Shown here: positions 55,077-64,000 of the stretch, piece by piece | Layout: every line of letters starts with the position of its first letter | Position numbering within the stretch: the first letter of the stretch is position 1 | Assembly: GCF_036924715.1 (NCBI RefSeq) | Contig: NZ_JAZHSB010000001.1 | Span: 3,091,001-3,155,000, forward strand | Direction of reading: 5' to 3' | From: Bradyrhizobium sp. AZCC 1721 | GTDB lineage: Bacteria > Pseudomonadota > Alphaproteobacteria > Rhizobiales > Xanthobacteraceae | Length of the DNA stretch: 64,000 nt | Translations under genes and position numbers: made by a program | The notes under the pieces: generated by a model | Database searches by the model: none | Told to the model about the DNA's origin: nothing | Seen by the model: the letters and a program-made list of their open reading frames with translations, nothing else

Positions 55077-56120
55077 ATGAACCACGATACGCGGCTGCGC
55101 GAAGCCCTTGAGGCCTGCGCCAGCCCGGCAGGGGCGGTTGCGGCGGCCACGGCAAACGGTGTCTATGCCGCACTCGACCTTGGCACCAACAATTGCCGCC
55201 TTTTGATCGCCCACCCGGCCGGCGACGGTTTTCGCGTGGTGGATTCGTTTTCACGGATCATCCGGCTTGGCGAGGGCATTTCCGCCACCGGTTCCATCAG
55301 CGAGGCGGCGATCGAGCGCGCCATCGCGGCGCTCAGCATCTGCAGCGACAAGATCCGCTACCGCAAGGCCAAGCGCCTGCGGTTGATCGCAACCGAAGCC
55401 TGCCGAGCCGCCGCCAATGCCGACAGCTTTCGTGCCCGGGTCGCGAGCGAGACTGGCATCCGCCTCGAGGTGATCGATCGCGAGACCGAAGCAACCCTGG
55501 CCGTGATCGGCTGCTCGCCGCTGCTCGACGCCAAAGGGCGGGGCGCGATCCTGTTCGACATTGGCGGCGGGTCGACCGAGCTGGTGCGGATCGAGCGCGA
55601 TCCGGAAGAGCAGAACGCGGTGCCGCGCATCAAAGCGTGGATGTCGGTCCCGCTCGGCGTCGTCACGCTGGCGGAGCATTTCGGCGGACGTGACGTCACG
55701 GCGGAATCCTATGCAAGGATGGTGCGCGAAGTCGCGCACTATGTGGCGCCGTTTGCGGTCGAGCACGGCAACGATCTGCGCGACATGCATATGCTGGGCA
55801 CCTCAGGCACCGTGACGACGCTTGCCGGCATCCATCTCAACCTGCCGCGCTACGACCGCCGGCGCATCGATGGCATCTGGATGAACGGTCCCGACGTTAC
55901 GGCGGTGATCCAGCGGTTGCTCGGTATGAGTTATCAGGAACGGGCCAACAATAATTGCATCAGCGTCGAGCGCGCCGATCTGGTGCTGGCCGGCTGCGCC
56001 ATTCTCGACGCGATCCGCGACGCCTTCCCATTGCCTCGGCTCCGCGTCGCCGACCGGGGCCTGCGCGAGGGCATGCTGGTGGAGATGATGCGCGAGGACG
56101 GCGCGCTGCGGCCGTGCTGA
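55077..56120 (+). CDS. ppx: Ppx/GppA family phosphatase, 347 aa
   Basis: An actin-fold phosphatase acting on polyphosphate or guanosine pentaphosphate. Phosphate loops are LDLGTNNCRLLIA (about 33-45) and LFDIGGGSTELVRI (about 160-173), and LGTSGTVTTLAGIHLN is near 240-255. It lacks the long C-terminal extension of full exopolyphosphatases, so GppA-like activity is possible. The start at 55077 has GGAAAG upstream. A hairpin follows its stop. In relatives, as I recall, rlmE follows closely; here a phasin gene and a gene remnant intervene. Confidence 0.92.
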   Translation: MNHDTRLREALEACASPAGAVAAATANGVYAALDLGTNNCRLLIAHPAGDGFRVVDSFSRIIRLGEGISATGSISEAAIERAIAALSICSDKIRYRKAKRLRLIATEACRAAANADSFRARVASETGIRLEVIDRETEATLAVIGCSPLLDAKGRGAILFDIGGGSTELVRIERDPEEQNAVPRIKAWMSVPLGVVTLAEHFGGRDVTAESYARMVREVAHYVAPFAVEHGNDLRDMHMLGTSGTVTTLAGIHLNLPRYDRRRIDGIWMNGPDVTAVIQRLLGMSYQERANNNCISVERADLVLAGCAILDAIRDAFPLPRLRVADRGLREGMLVEMMREDGALRPC

Positions 56121-56150
56121 TGTGTGGGTCCCGGGCTATGCCCGCAAACT

Positions 56151-56180
56151 GGAAGAGCGGCTGAAAGCGGCCGCTCTTCC
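56151..56180. terminator. Hairpin between convergent ppx and phasin genes
   Basis: GGAAGAGCGG pairs perfectly with CCGCTCTTCC across a 10-nt loop that can pair further. No U-tract is seen. It lies 30 nt after the ppx stop and 26 nt from the phasin stop, so it can serve both as a bidirectional stop. Confidence 0.6.
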
Positions 56181-56206
56181 CTCAAGGCTGAGCAATAGGG
56201 CCCGCA

Positions 56207-56836
56207 CTAGGCTGCGCGCCGTACCTCTTCCATATTCTGCTTAATCTGCTTTCCGGCATCGTCGGCCAATTTGAGCGACATATCGGCTATCCGCCGGCTG
56301 CTCTCCAGAACAGATCCCACGGTCTCACGTACCAGGTCCGTCTGAACGGCTGCAACCTCCTGAGGAGTTCGGCAGGCCCACAATTCATTCATGCGGTCCA
56401 TGTTCGTCTCGACTTGATGCCGAACCAACTGCAGGTATTCCTGCGAAATGCCGCCCATCACTTTGGCAGCAGTCGTGCCGGTAGATAGGATGGTTTGCGC
56501 GTTGCGGGCCGATCGTTCGGCTGCCTGTTGCACTCCGTCTCCCGACAGACCGAGCGATCGACCAAGTTGCTCCGTGGACCGCCCCATCAGGGTCGTCGCC
56601 ATATCCAGGCCGAAGCGCCAAGTGTTCTGTAACGTCTCGGCGTTTTGCTGGAATAGGGTAGCACCTGCCCGGACCACTTCCTCTCCGGCTTCAGCCGCAG
56701 CATGTCCGATCCGCGTCGTCTGCTCGGCTGCAGCTTGTCCAAAGCGGCTGGTCTGTTCGGCAGTCTTCTCGCCGGCGCGGCGGGCGGCGTCTTCCATGCC
56801 TTGGGTAGACTTTTCCTCTTGGCGTGGGTTGGCCAT
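56207..56836 (-). CDS. Phasin family protein, 209 aa
   Basis: A helical, Ala/Gln/Glu-rich protein with the phasin_2-like core: NTWRFGLDMATTLMGRSTEQ (about 71-90) and VMGGISQEYLQLVRHQVETN, then MNELWACRTPQEVAAVQTDL (about 148-167). Phasins coat polyhydroxyalkanoate granules. The N-terminal 60 residues contain repeats of a GxxAAEQT pattern (FGQAAAEQTTRIGHAAAEAG). GGAGAA precedes the ATG at 56836; a frame open to 57043 is not supported. It is an isolated gene between ppx and rlmE. Confidence 0.88.
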   Translation of the reverse strand: MANPRQEEKSTQGMEDAARRAGEKTAEQTSRFGQAAAEQTTRIGHAAAEAGEEVVRAGATLFQQNAETLQNTWRFGLDMATTLMGRSTEQLGRSLGLSGDGVQQAAERSARNAQTILSTGTTAAKVMGGISQEYLQLVRHQVETNMDRMNELWACRTPQEVAAVQTDLVRETVGSVLESSRRIADMSLKLADDAGKQIKQNMEEVRRAA

Positions 56837-57153
56837 CTTAGTTCTCCGCTGATTGCAGGTTGATGACTCCCCCAGCTCCGACCCGAGCAACGCAATCGCT
56901 GTGCGACCGTTCCAAGCCTTCCGATCTTTTCCGCACACCTCGCTTACTTCGCAACGACTGCTTAGGAACGTCGGCAAACATGTCGCGGTTATGCCGCAGA
57001 CTGGCTCTTCACCCGCCGCAATTCGGATCGCTAGGCACGGCACAAGGCTCAGCGAATGTCCACTGCCCCGAAGCTATCTTAGGGGGTCGTCCTTGTTCTG
57101 GTGATTGGGAATATAGTGTCTCGGTCACGGCCGAACGGAGGTACCCACCGATC
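56837..57153. other. Intergenic stretch upstream of the phasin gene
   Basis: No gene is supported here. The promoter and ribosome site of the phasin gene are at the left end. The right end leads, without an obvious start codon, into a fragment of an alpha/beta-hydrolase gene. Composition is mixed and lower in GC than in the flanking genes. Confidence 0.5.
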
Positions 57154-57258
57154 GGCAGTTTCATCGACCGCGATGGCGTGCGGCTGCATTACCTCGAACG
57201 GGATGACCCGGCAGCTCGGTGCGTCGCGCTGTTCCATGGCAACGGGGGCCGGCGCTAG
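57154..57258 (+). pseudogene. Remnant of an alpha/beta-hydrolase gene (N-terminal fragment)
   Basis: One frame reads [18 protein letters not shown] then [14 protein letters not shown]. This is the typical first strand pair and oxyanion-turn HGNG of alpha/beta hydrolases. It then ends at TAG (57256-57258) after two Arg. No catalytic nucleophile elbow follows in any frame before rlmE. It is therefore a broken piece, not a working enzyme. It suggests a deletion or insertion event between ppx and rlmE. Confidence 0.7.
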
Positions 57259-57365
57259 GATGGTGGGTCCGGCGGCCCATCATCCTCGCTTCAATGCGCA
57301 TCCACTTCCGTGCTACTGATTCCAGGCTCCGGGTCCGGACTGGCATTTTCAAGACAAGTATCGAT

Positions 57366-58049
57366 ATGGCGAAAGACACCACCGGACGGCTGCACGTCAC
57401 GGTCAAAAGCGCGGGCAAGCGCAAGCTGTCGTCAAAGCTCTGGCTGGAGCGGCAGCTCAACGATCCCTATGTGGCAAAGGCCAAGCGGGAGGGCTATCGC
57501 TCGCGGGCGGCCTATAAGCTGATCGAAATCGACGACAAATATCGGTTTCTCAAGCCCGGCAATGCCGTGGTCGATCTCGGCGCGGCCCCCGGCGGCTGGA
57601 GCCAGATCGCGGCCAAGCGTGTCGGCGCGATCAATGGCAAGGGCAAAGTGGTGGCGATCGATCTGCTGGAAATGCCGGAAATTCCCGGCGTCGATTTCGC
57701 GCAGCTCGACTTTCTGGCGGAGGACGCACCCGAAAAGCTGATCGCAATGATGGGCGGGCGCGCCGATGTTGTGATGTCCGACATGGCGGCCAACACCACC
57801 GGCCACCGCAAGACCGACCAGCTCCGCATCATCGGCCTCGTCGAGACGGCCGCGGCCTTTGCCGCTGAGGTGCTCAATCCCGGCGGGACGTTCCTGGCAA
57901 AAGTCTTTCAAAGCGGCGCCGATGCCGAACTCGTCGGCCAATTGAAGCGCGACTTTTCCAGCGTGCGTCACGTCAAGCCGGCCTCGAGCCGGCAGGACTC
58001 CTCGGAGCGCTACGTGCTGGCGATGGGCTTTCGAGGGCACCGCAACTAG
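57366..58049 (+). CDS. rlmE: 23S rRNA (uridine-2'-O-)-methyltransferase RlmE (FtsJ/RrmJ), 227 aa
   Basis: A class I SAM-dependent methyltransferase that modifies U2552 of 23S rRNA. SAM motif [13 protein letters not shown] lies near residues 68-80, catalytic residues are seen in [16 protein letters not shown] (Asp) and FLAKVFQSG (Lys), and [13 protein letters not shown] (Glu) lies near the C-terminus: the K-D-K-E set. The basic N-terminal [20 protein letters not shown] is also typical. The ATG at 57366 lacks a strong ribosome site, but earlier starts only add unrelated residues. Length matches the family. Confidence 0.95.
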   Translation: MAKDTTGRLHVTVKSAGKRKLSSKLWLERQLNDPYVAKAKREGYRSRAAYKLIEIDDKYRFLKPGNAVVDLGAAPGGWSQIAAKRVGAINGKGKVVAIDLLEMPEIPGVDFAQLDFLAEDAPEKLIAMMGGRADVVMSDMAANTTGHRKTDQLRIIGLVETAAAFAAEVLNPGGTFLAKVFQSGADAELVGQLKRDFSSVRHVKPASSRQDSSERYVLAMGFRGHRN

Positions 58050-58274
58050 CGCAACCTGCGCGGCGCGGGGACTGGACGGCGTCTCCGACGGTTGCAGTCC
58101 TGGGCCGGATCACGCGTCGAATCCCTGGAACTTTCTCCCGTAGCGGCGTATTTCAATACTCAGTATTTGTATTCAGTACTCAGGCGCGGTCTGTTTATCG
58201 CATGCAGCCCGAAACGCCACCGGGAATTTTGTGCAAGCGAGCCGCGCCTCCGTCTGGGAAGGAGTATTCCCGTG

Positions 58275-59105
58275 ATGGAGCAGAGGGCCAGAGTCGGTAA
58301 TCGATTGTTAGCTGCGTTGCCGCCGGCAGACCTCGATTTGCTTGTGCGTCATTTCCGACTGGTTACCCTCGAACGTGACGCCGTACTGGTGCGGTCGGGC
58401 GATCCAATAGAACGGATTCATTTCCCGCTTAGCGGCCTGATCGCTTTTGTGATGGATATGCCGAGCGGACAAACCGTTGCGACCGCCGTCGTTGGCAATG
58501 AAGGAGCCGTGGGCGTCCTGACGACGCTGGGGCCTTCCCGCTCTCCGATGACGGCGGTGGTGCGGGTGGCGGGGACCGCGCTGCAGATTTCGCCGGCACA
58601 GTTTCAGGCGGCGCTTGAACGCAGCAGCGCCTTGAGGGGAACGGTTCAAATCCACACCAGGGCGTTAATGGTCCAATTCCAACACGTCGCAGCCTGCAAT
58701 GCGCTGCACTCGGTGACGGCCCGCCTGGCAAGATGGTTGCTGCAACTCCACGATCGTGCCGACGGCGACATCCTGCCGCTGACGCAACAGACGCTTTCGG
58801 AACTGCTCGGTGTGCGCCGCCCGACGGTGACGCATGTCGTATGCAAGCTGCGCGACTCGGGTGGAATCCGATCCAATCGGCGCAGCTCGATTGAGATTGA
58901 CAGGAAGCGGCTCGAAGCGGCGACATGCGAGTGCTACCAGCTCATGCGCCGTAGAATCGATCGCATCTTCCTGACGGAAGACATGAAAGCGCCGCCGCTT
59001 GGCGCCGAAGCTTCCCTGTCTGTCAACGCGGACGAAGTGCGGCAGCGCACTCCGACGCGGGGAGTGACCGGCCCGACGGCCAAGGGGTCATTGAGGGGGC
59101 ATTGA
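58275..59105 (+). CDS. Crp/Fnr family transcriptional regulator, 276 aa
   Basis: A cNMP-binding-like fold at about 20-125 (RDAVLVRSGDPIERIHFPLS, then GNEGAVGVLTTLG) is followed by a C-terminal winged helix at about 150-215 (LTQQTLSELLGVRRPTVTHV). No Cys cluster of the Fnr type is present, and the nucleotide Arg/Glu pattern is poor, so the signal is unclear. ATG at 58275 and GTG at 58272 are both compatible with AAGGAG upstream. The C-terminal tail from about 235 is poorly structured and ends inside an 11-bp tandem repeat. Confidence 0.88.
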   Translation: MEQRARVGNRLLAALPPADLDLLVRHFRLVTLERDAVLVRSGDPIERIHFPLSGLIAFVMDMPSGQTVATAVVGNEGAVGVLTTLGPSRSPMTAVVRVAGTALQISPAQFQAALERSSALRGTVQIHTRALMVQFQHVAACNALHSVTARLARWLLQLHDRADGDILPLTQQTLSELLGVRRPTVTHVVCKLRDSGGIRSNRRSSIEIDRKRLEAATCECYQLMRRRIDRIFLTEDMKAPPLGAEASLSVNADEVRQRTPTRGVTGPTAKGSLRGH

Positions 59106-59132
59106 GAGGTCATTGAGAGGTCGTTGACCGGA
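59089..59132. repeat. 11-bp tandem repeat spanning the Crp/Fnr gene stop codon
   Basis: Four units run in series: CATTGAGGGGG, CATTGAGAGGT, CATTGAGAGGT, CGTTGACCGGA. The TGA stop lies in the second unit. Because 11 is not a multiple of three, gain or loss of a unit before the stop would change the C-terminus. Confidence 0.75.
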
Positions 59133-59225
59133 TTGCCGGGACTCAGCGGCTCGACGGGCGCAGGATGTTCGGCGCGGCACGGAGACGGGAAAATCCGGCA
59201 TTTGGGTGTGAAAATGCGCCGCGAG

Positions 59226-60704
59226 TTACCCCAGTCGCTGATCCCGAGCGTCCTCGGTGCCTTCGCTGGCGGCCTTCCTAGTCGCTGCCTTTTCCGCACC
59301 CTTGCGGCTGGAGATCTCGACGACCTTGCGCCCTGAAATCTCGTGGCCGGCGTCGTCAGGCATCTGCCGGAAGAAGTAGGCCGACGCCGCCGAGATGATC
59401 GCAACCACGAGGAACGCGGGCGGGAATACGCCGGCATTCAGCTCTGTGACATGCTGGTACAGCATGGTCGATTCGACCGAGAACGCGCCCACGGCGACGC
59501 CTGCCGATATCGCCAATTGCTGGTTGACGCTGACGAGCGTGGTGGCTCGGCTCATCTGCGCCGGCTCGACCTCGGCATAGGCGACGGTGTTGATCGCAGT
59601 GAACTGCAGCGAGCGGAAGAAGCCGCCGACCACCAGGATGATGAAGATCAGCAACAGCGGCGTCGTCACCGTGAACAATGCGCAGGCCGCGAGAAAGACT
59701 GCGCTGATGACGGCGTTGACCGTCATCATGTAGCGGAAGCCGAAGGCGCGAATGATGCGCGCCGCCAGCGTCTTCATCCCCATGGCGCCGACGGCCGAGG
59801 CAAACGTCACCAGGCCGGACTGGAACGGCGTCAGCCCAAAACCCTCCTGCATCAACAGCGGCAGCAGGAACGGCAGCGCGCCGATGCCGAGCCGGAACAG
59901 GAAGCCGCCGATAATGCTGGCGCGCATGGTGGACAGCCGCAGCAGCGAGAAATCGAGCACCGGCGAGCCGGTTCGTTTCGCGTGCATGACATAGAGAGTC
60001 ATCGAGATGGTGCCGATCGCGACCAGGCCGGCGATAATCGGCCAGGGCAACAAATTGAGACCTGCGACCGAGAGACCGAAGGCGATGCCGGCTAGCCCAA
60101 TCCCGGCCAGCACCAGCCCATAGAGATCGAAGCGCTCGGGATCCTCGCTCTTGATCGGGTCGATGTACTTCATCGCCATGAAGATGCCGAGCAGCCCGAT
60201 CGGAATGTTGATCAGAAATATCCAGTGCCAGGAGAAGTAGGTGGTAATGAAGCCGCCGAGCGGGGGGCCGATCACCGGCCCGACCAGCGCCGGCACCGTT
60301 ACCCACGTCATCGCATTGACGAGCGCGCTCTTGTCGATCGAGCGCAACAGCACCAGCCGCCCGACCGGCGTCATCATAGCCCCGCCCATGCCCTGCAGAA
60401 TGCGGGCAATGACGAAATGGGTGATGTTCTGCGACAGCGCGCACCCGATCGACCCGATCATGAACACCCCGATGGCGATCGAGAACACCATGCGCGCACC
60501 GAAGCGATCGGCGGTCCAGCCGCTGGCCGGAATGAACACGGCGAGCGAGAGCAAATAGGACGTGATCGCCAGCTTCAGCGTCAGCGGGCTGGTGCCGATG
60601 TCAGCCGCGATCGCCGGCAGCGAGGTCGCAATCACCGTCGAGTCCATGTTCTCCATGAACAGCGCGGTGGCGACGATCAGCGGGATCAGGCGTTGCTTAT
60701 CCAT
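59226..60704 (-). CDS. DHA2 family MFS exporter (EmrB/QacA type), 492 aa
   Basis: An inner-membrane multidrug-type exporter with 14 predicted helices. N-terminal FMENMDSTVIATSLPAIAAD (17-36) is the motif D1 region of this group; motif A is SGWTADRFGARMVF near 61-74, and motif C GPVIGPPLGGFITTYFSWHW near 141-160. The C-terminus is a cytoplasmic, charged tail (SRKGAEKAATRKAASEGTED). Start at 60704 leads straight into the first helix. No membrane-fusion partner or regulator gene is adjacent. Confidence 0.92.
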   Translation of the reverse strand: MDKQRLIPLIVATALFMENMDSTVIATSLPAIAADIGTSPLTLKLAITSYLLSLAVFIPASGWTADRFGARMVFSIAIGVFMIGSIGCALSQNITHFVIARILQGMGGAMMTPVGRLVLLRSIDKSALVNAMTWVTVPALVGPVIGPPLGGFITTYFSWHWIFLINIPIGLLGIFMAMKYIDPIKSEDPERFDLYGLVLAGIGLAGIAFGLSVAGLNLLPWPIIAGLVAIGTISMTLYVMHAKRTGSPVLDFSLLRLSTMRASIIGGFLFRLGIGALPFLLPLLMQEGFGLTPFQSGLVTFASAVGAMGMKTLAARIIRAFGFRYMMTVNAVISAVFLAACALFTVTTPLLLIFIILVVGGFFRSLQFTAINTVAYAEVEPAQMSRATTLVSVNQQLAISAGVAVGAFSVESTMLYQHVTELNAGVFPPAFLVVAIISAASAYFFRQMPDDAGHEISGRKVVEISSRKGAEKAATRKAASEGTEDARDQRLG

Positions 60705-60838
60705 CGGGATCGGGGACTGGAGAGAGAGGCAGGCGAGGGCGCTGTATCATCCCGCCGTCACACAAGCCATTGCGAAACCGGGCAAACCACCTAAATCCTG
60801 CGTGACGCTGGTATGCACCGCGCCAGCCGCTGGAGGTC

Positions 60839-61090
60839 ATGATGATCTACGTTCTCGCCGCGCTGTTGCCGCCGCTCGGGCTGCTCCTGAACGGGCAGCC
60901 GTTTTCGGCGATCTTCAACCTGGTCCTGATCGTGTTTTGCCTGGTTTTCGGGCTGATCTTCCACGTCCTGCTCTTGGTGCCGTCGGCGCATGCGCTGATC
61001 GCGGTTCACATGAAGCGGGAGGATCGCCGGCACCGCGAGGTGGTGGAGGCGATCCGCCAGCACGGGCCGCCGCCGGGCTATCGGCCGTAA
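60839..61090 (+). CDS. Small membrane protein, YqaE/Pmp3-like, 83 aa
   Basis: Two hydrophobic helices (VLAALLPPLGLLLNGQPFSA, then FNLVLIVFCLVFGLIFHVLL) with the LPPLGLLL motif of Pmp3/YqaE proteolipids. The cytoplasmic tail is basic, then Pro-rich (RRHREVVEAIRQHGPPPGYR). The Pmp3 family stabilises membrane potential under salt or cold stress in yeast; bacterial roles are little known. GGAGG lies just before two consecutive ATGs (60839, 60842); the second has better spacing. Confidence 0.75.
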   Translation: MMIYVLAALLPPLGLLLNGQPFSAIFNLVLIVFCLVFGLIFHVLLLVPSAHALIAVHMKREDRRHREVVEAIRQHGPPPGYRP

Positions 61091-62803
<1,713 letters not shown>

Positions 62804-62811
62804 TTCTCCTC

Positions 62812-62908
62812 CGTCATTCCGGGATGGTCCGAAGGACCAGACCCGGAGTCTCGAGATTCTCAGGTGCGCAATTGCGCACCATAGTTCGCTTCGCGCCCCG
62901 GAATGACG
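62812..62908. repeat. Intergenic palindromic repeat, family D (copy 2)
   Basis: Starts CGTCATTCCGGGATGG and ends CCCCGGAATGACG. It contains TCTCGAGATTCTCAGG and the perfect palindrome GGTGCGCAATTGCGCACC, the same core as at 31450 in reverse orientation. Confidence 0.88.
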
Positions 62909-62937
62909 GCGTTTGGAACGGGAGCGCCACTCTCCAC

Positions 62938-63015
62938 CGTCATTGCGAGCGCAGCGAAGCAATCCATTTCACAGCTTGCGGAGCTGTGGATTGCTTCGCT
63001 ACGCTCGCAATGACG
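62938..63015. repeat. Intergenic palindromic repeat, family A (copy 6, short form)
   Basis: Begins CGTCATTGCGAGCGCAGCG and ends CTACGCTCGCAATGACG. The central part CAGCTTGCGGAGCTG is also a hairpin. It abuts family D copy 2 and lies before the oxidoreductase gene. Confidence 0.9.
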
Positions 63016-63044
63016 AACAACAATAACATTTGGAGGAAACCGTC

Positions 63045-64000
63045 ATGTCCCAAGCCAAACGCATCGTTCTCGCCTCGCGCCCCGTCGGCGAACCAAAGCC
63101 CTCCGACTTCCGCCTTGAGGATTGCCCCATCCCCACGCCGGGCGCTGGCGAGGTGCTCCTTCGCACCATCTGGCTGTCGCTCGATCCCTACATGCGCGGG
63201 CGCATGAGTGACGGGCCGTCCTATGCCCAGCCGGTGCCGATCGGCGGCGTGATGGAAGCAGGCACCGTCAGCGAAGTGATCGCCTCGAACAATCCCGGCT
63301 TCGCCAAGGGCGACATCGTGCTCTCGCGCGCCGGCTGGCAGACGCATGCGGTCTCCGACGGCAAGGGTCTTGCAAAAATCGATCCGAAAATCGCGCCGAT
63401 CTCGACCGCGGTCGGCGTGCTCGGCATGCCCGGCATGACGGCGTATACGGGCCTGCTCGACATCGGCAAGCCGCAGGCAGGCGAAACCGTCGTCGTCGCC
63501 GGCCGCTTCCGGCGCGGTCGGCTCGGCGGTCGGCCAGATCGCGAAGATCAAGGGCGCCCGCGCGGTCGGCATTGCCGGCGGCAAGGACAAATGCGCTTAC
63601 GTCAAGAATGAACTCGGCTTCGACGATTGCCTCGATCACCGCGACCCTGATCTCGCGGCCAAGCTGAAGGATGCTTGCCCAAAAGGCATCGACGTCTATT
63701 TCGAAAATGTCGGCGGCGCGGTGTTCGAAGCGGTGTTCCCGCTGCTCAATGCGTTTGCGCGCATTCCGGTCTGCGGCCTGATCGCACATTACAACGACAC
63801 GCAGGCGGTGGCGCCGAAATGGGCGCCGTCCCTGATGCGCGCGGTATTGACCAAGCGCCTGACCATCCGCGGTTTCATCGTCAGCGATTTCGCCGCGCGC
63901 CACGGCGACTTCCTGCGCGACATGTCGGGGTGGGTGCGCGAGGGCAAAGTCAAGCACAAGGAGTTCGTCACCGAAGGGCTCGAGAGCGCGCCGACTGCGT
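63045..64000 (+). pseudogene. NADP-dependent zinc-independent MDR oxidoreductase (CurA/PTGR-like), frameshifted and cut by the window end
   Basis: The first 152 residues match the family: SLDPYMRGRMSD (45-56), GMPGMTAYTGLLDIGKPQAG (128-147). After ETVVVA the frame changes because of one extra G at 63501-63502; without it the usual AASGAVGSAVGQIAKIKGAR follows, then YFENVGGAVFEAVFPLLNAF and so on up to the window end. As written the protein stops after about 190 residues. The error may be a real mutation or a sequencing slip. TTGGAGGAAACC precedes the ATG. The family reduces 2-alkenals or quinone-like enones with NADPH. Confidence 0.82.

Overview
The window looks like chromosome from a high-GC alphaproteobacterium of the Bradyrhizobium/Rhodopseudomonas type (family Nitrobacteraceae). 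This is inferred from GC-rich codon use, a dense set of CoA-dependent catabolic genes, UgpC-type ABC and TAXI-type TRAP transporters, the ppx / rlmE / guaB neighbourhood, and many intergenic palindromic repeats. I see no rRNA, tRNA, CRISPR array, transposase, integrase, phage or plasmid gene. The two ends of the window cut through a GFA-family gene and a zinc-independent oxidoreductase gene.

1-12.4 kb is a sugar / sugar-acid module. On the minus strand a LacI-family repressor precedes an IlvD/EDD dehydratase of D-xylonate-dehydratase type, two SDR dehydrogenases and a GFA protein. On the plus strand lie an ATPase, a Tat-exported binding protein, two permeases, a D-erythronate-dehydrogenase-like protein, KDG kinase and KDPG aldolase. 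A shared operator-like motif lies in front of both arms and probably ties them to the repressor. 12.4-18.2 kb is a CoA module: a classical SCP2-type thiolase, a CaiB/BaiF CoA-transferase, an acyl-CoA dehydrogenase, and a cysteine-less thiolase-fold protein translationally coupled to a DUF35 zinc-ribbon protein.

18.2-23.1 kb holds a 33-codon membrane peptide, an AhpD-like protein, a short Hsp70 homologue and the RNA-binding protein Tex. 23.3-31.4 kb holds a minus-strand row (biotinyl carrier, TAXI binding protein, fused TRAP permease, three-domain glutaminase), opposed by an IclR regulator that overlaps an acyl-CoA carboxylase beta subunit. Two 15-bp palindromes of the same consensus mark the likely IclR sites. 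31.5-37.1 kb has a frameshifted MFS gene, a flavin monooxygenase with a DUF2783 partner, an enoyl-CoA hydratase, a thioesterase and a TetR regulator.

37.2-46.4 kb is the distal valine pathway (LysR, mmsA, isobutyryl-CoA dehydrogenase, 3-hydroxyisobutyryl-CoA hydrolase, mmsB), followed by an acyl-CoA synthetase, a MaoC hydratase and an SDR. 46.5-56.1 kb contains single genes: a flavoprotein, a D-threonine-aldolase-like enzyme, a UPF0178 / ABC-F pair, a double-hotdog protein, an orphan form II CoxL-like subunit, and a Ppx/GppA phosphatase. 56.2-64 kb has a phasin, an alpha/beta-hydrolase remnant, rlmE, a Crp/Fnr regulator, a DHA2 exporter, a Pmp3-like protein, guaB, and the frameshifted oxidoreductase that runs off the end.

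The strongest leads are: (i) the TAXI-TRAP / glutaminase-STAS-cNMP row, with IclR-type palindromes; (ii) the thiolase-fold protein that lacks its nucleophilic cysteine, coupled to DUF35; (iii) the LacI operator pair; (iv) the unexplained small peptide and gene remnants. Several intergenic repeat families recur; they also create false N-terminal extensions in gene calls.
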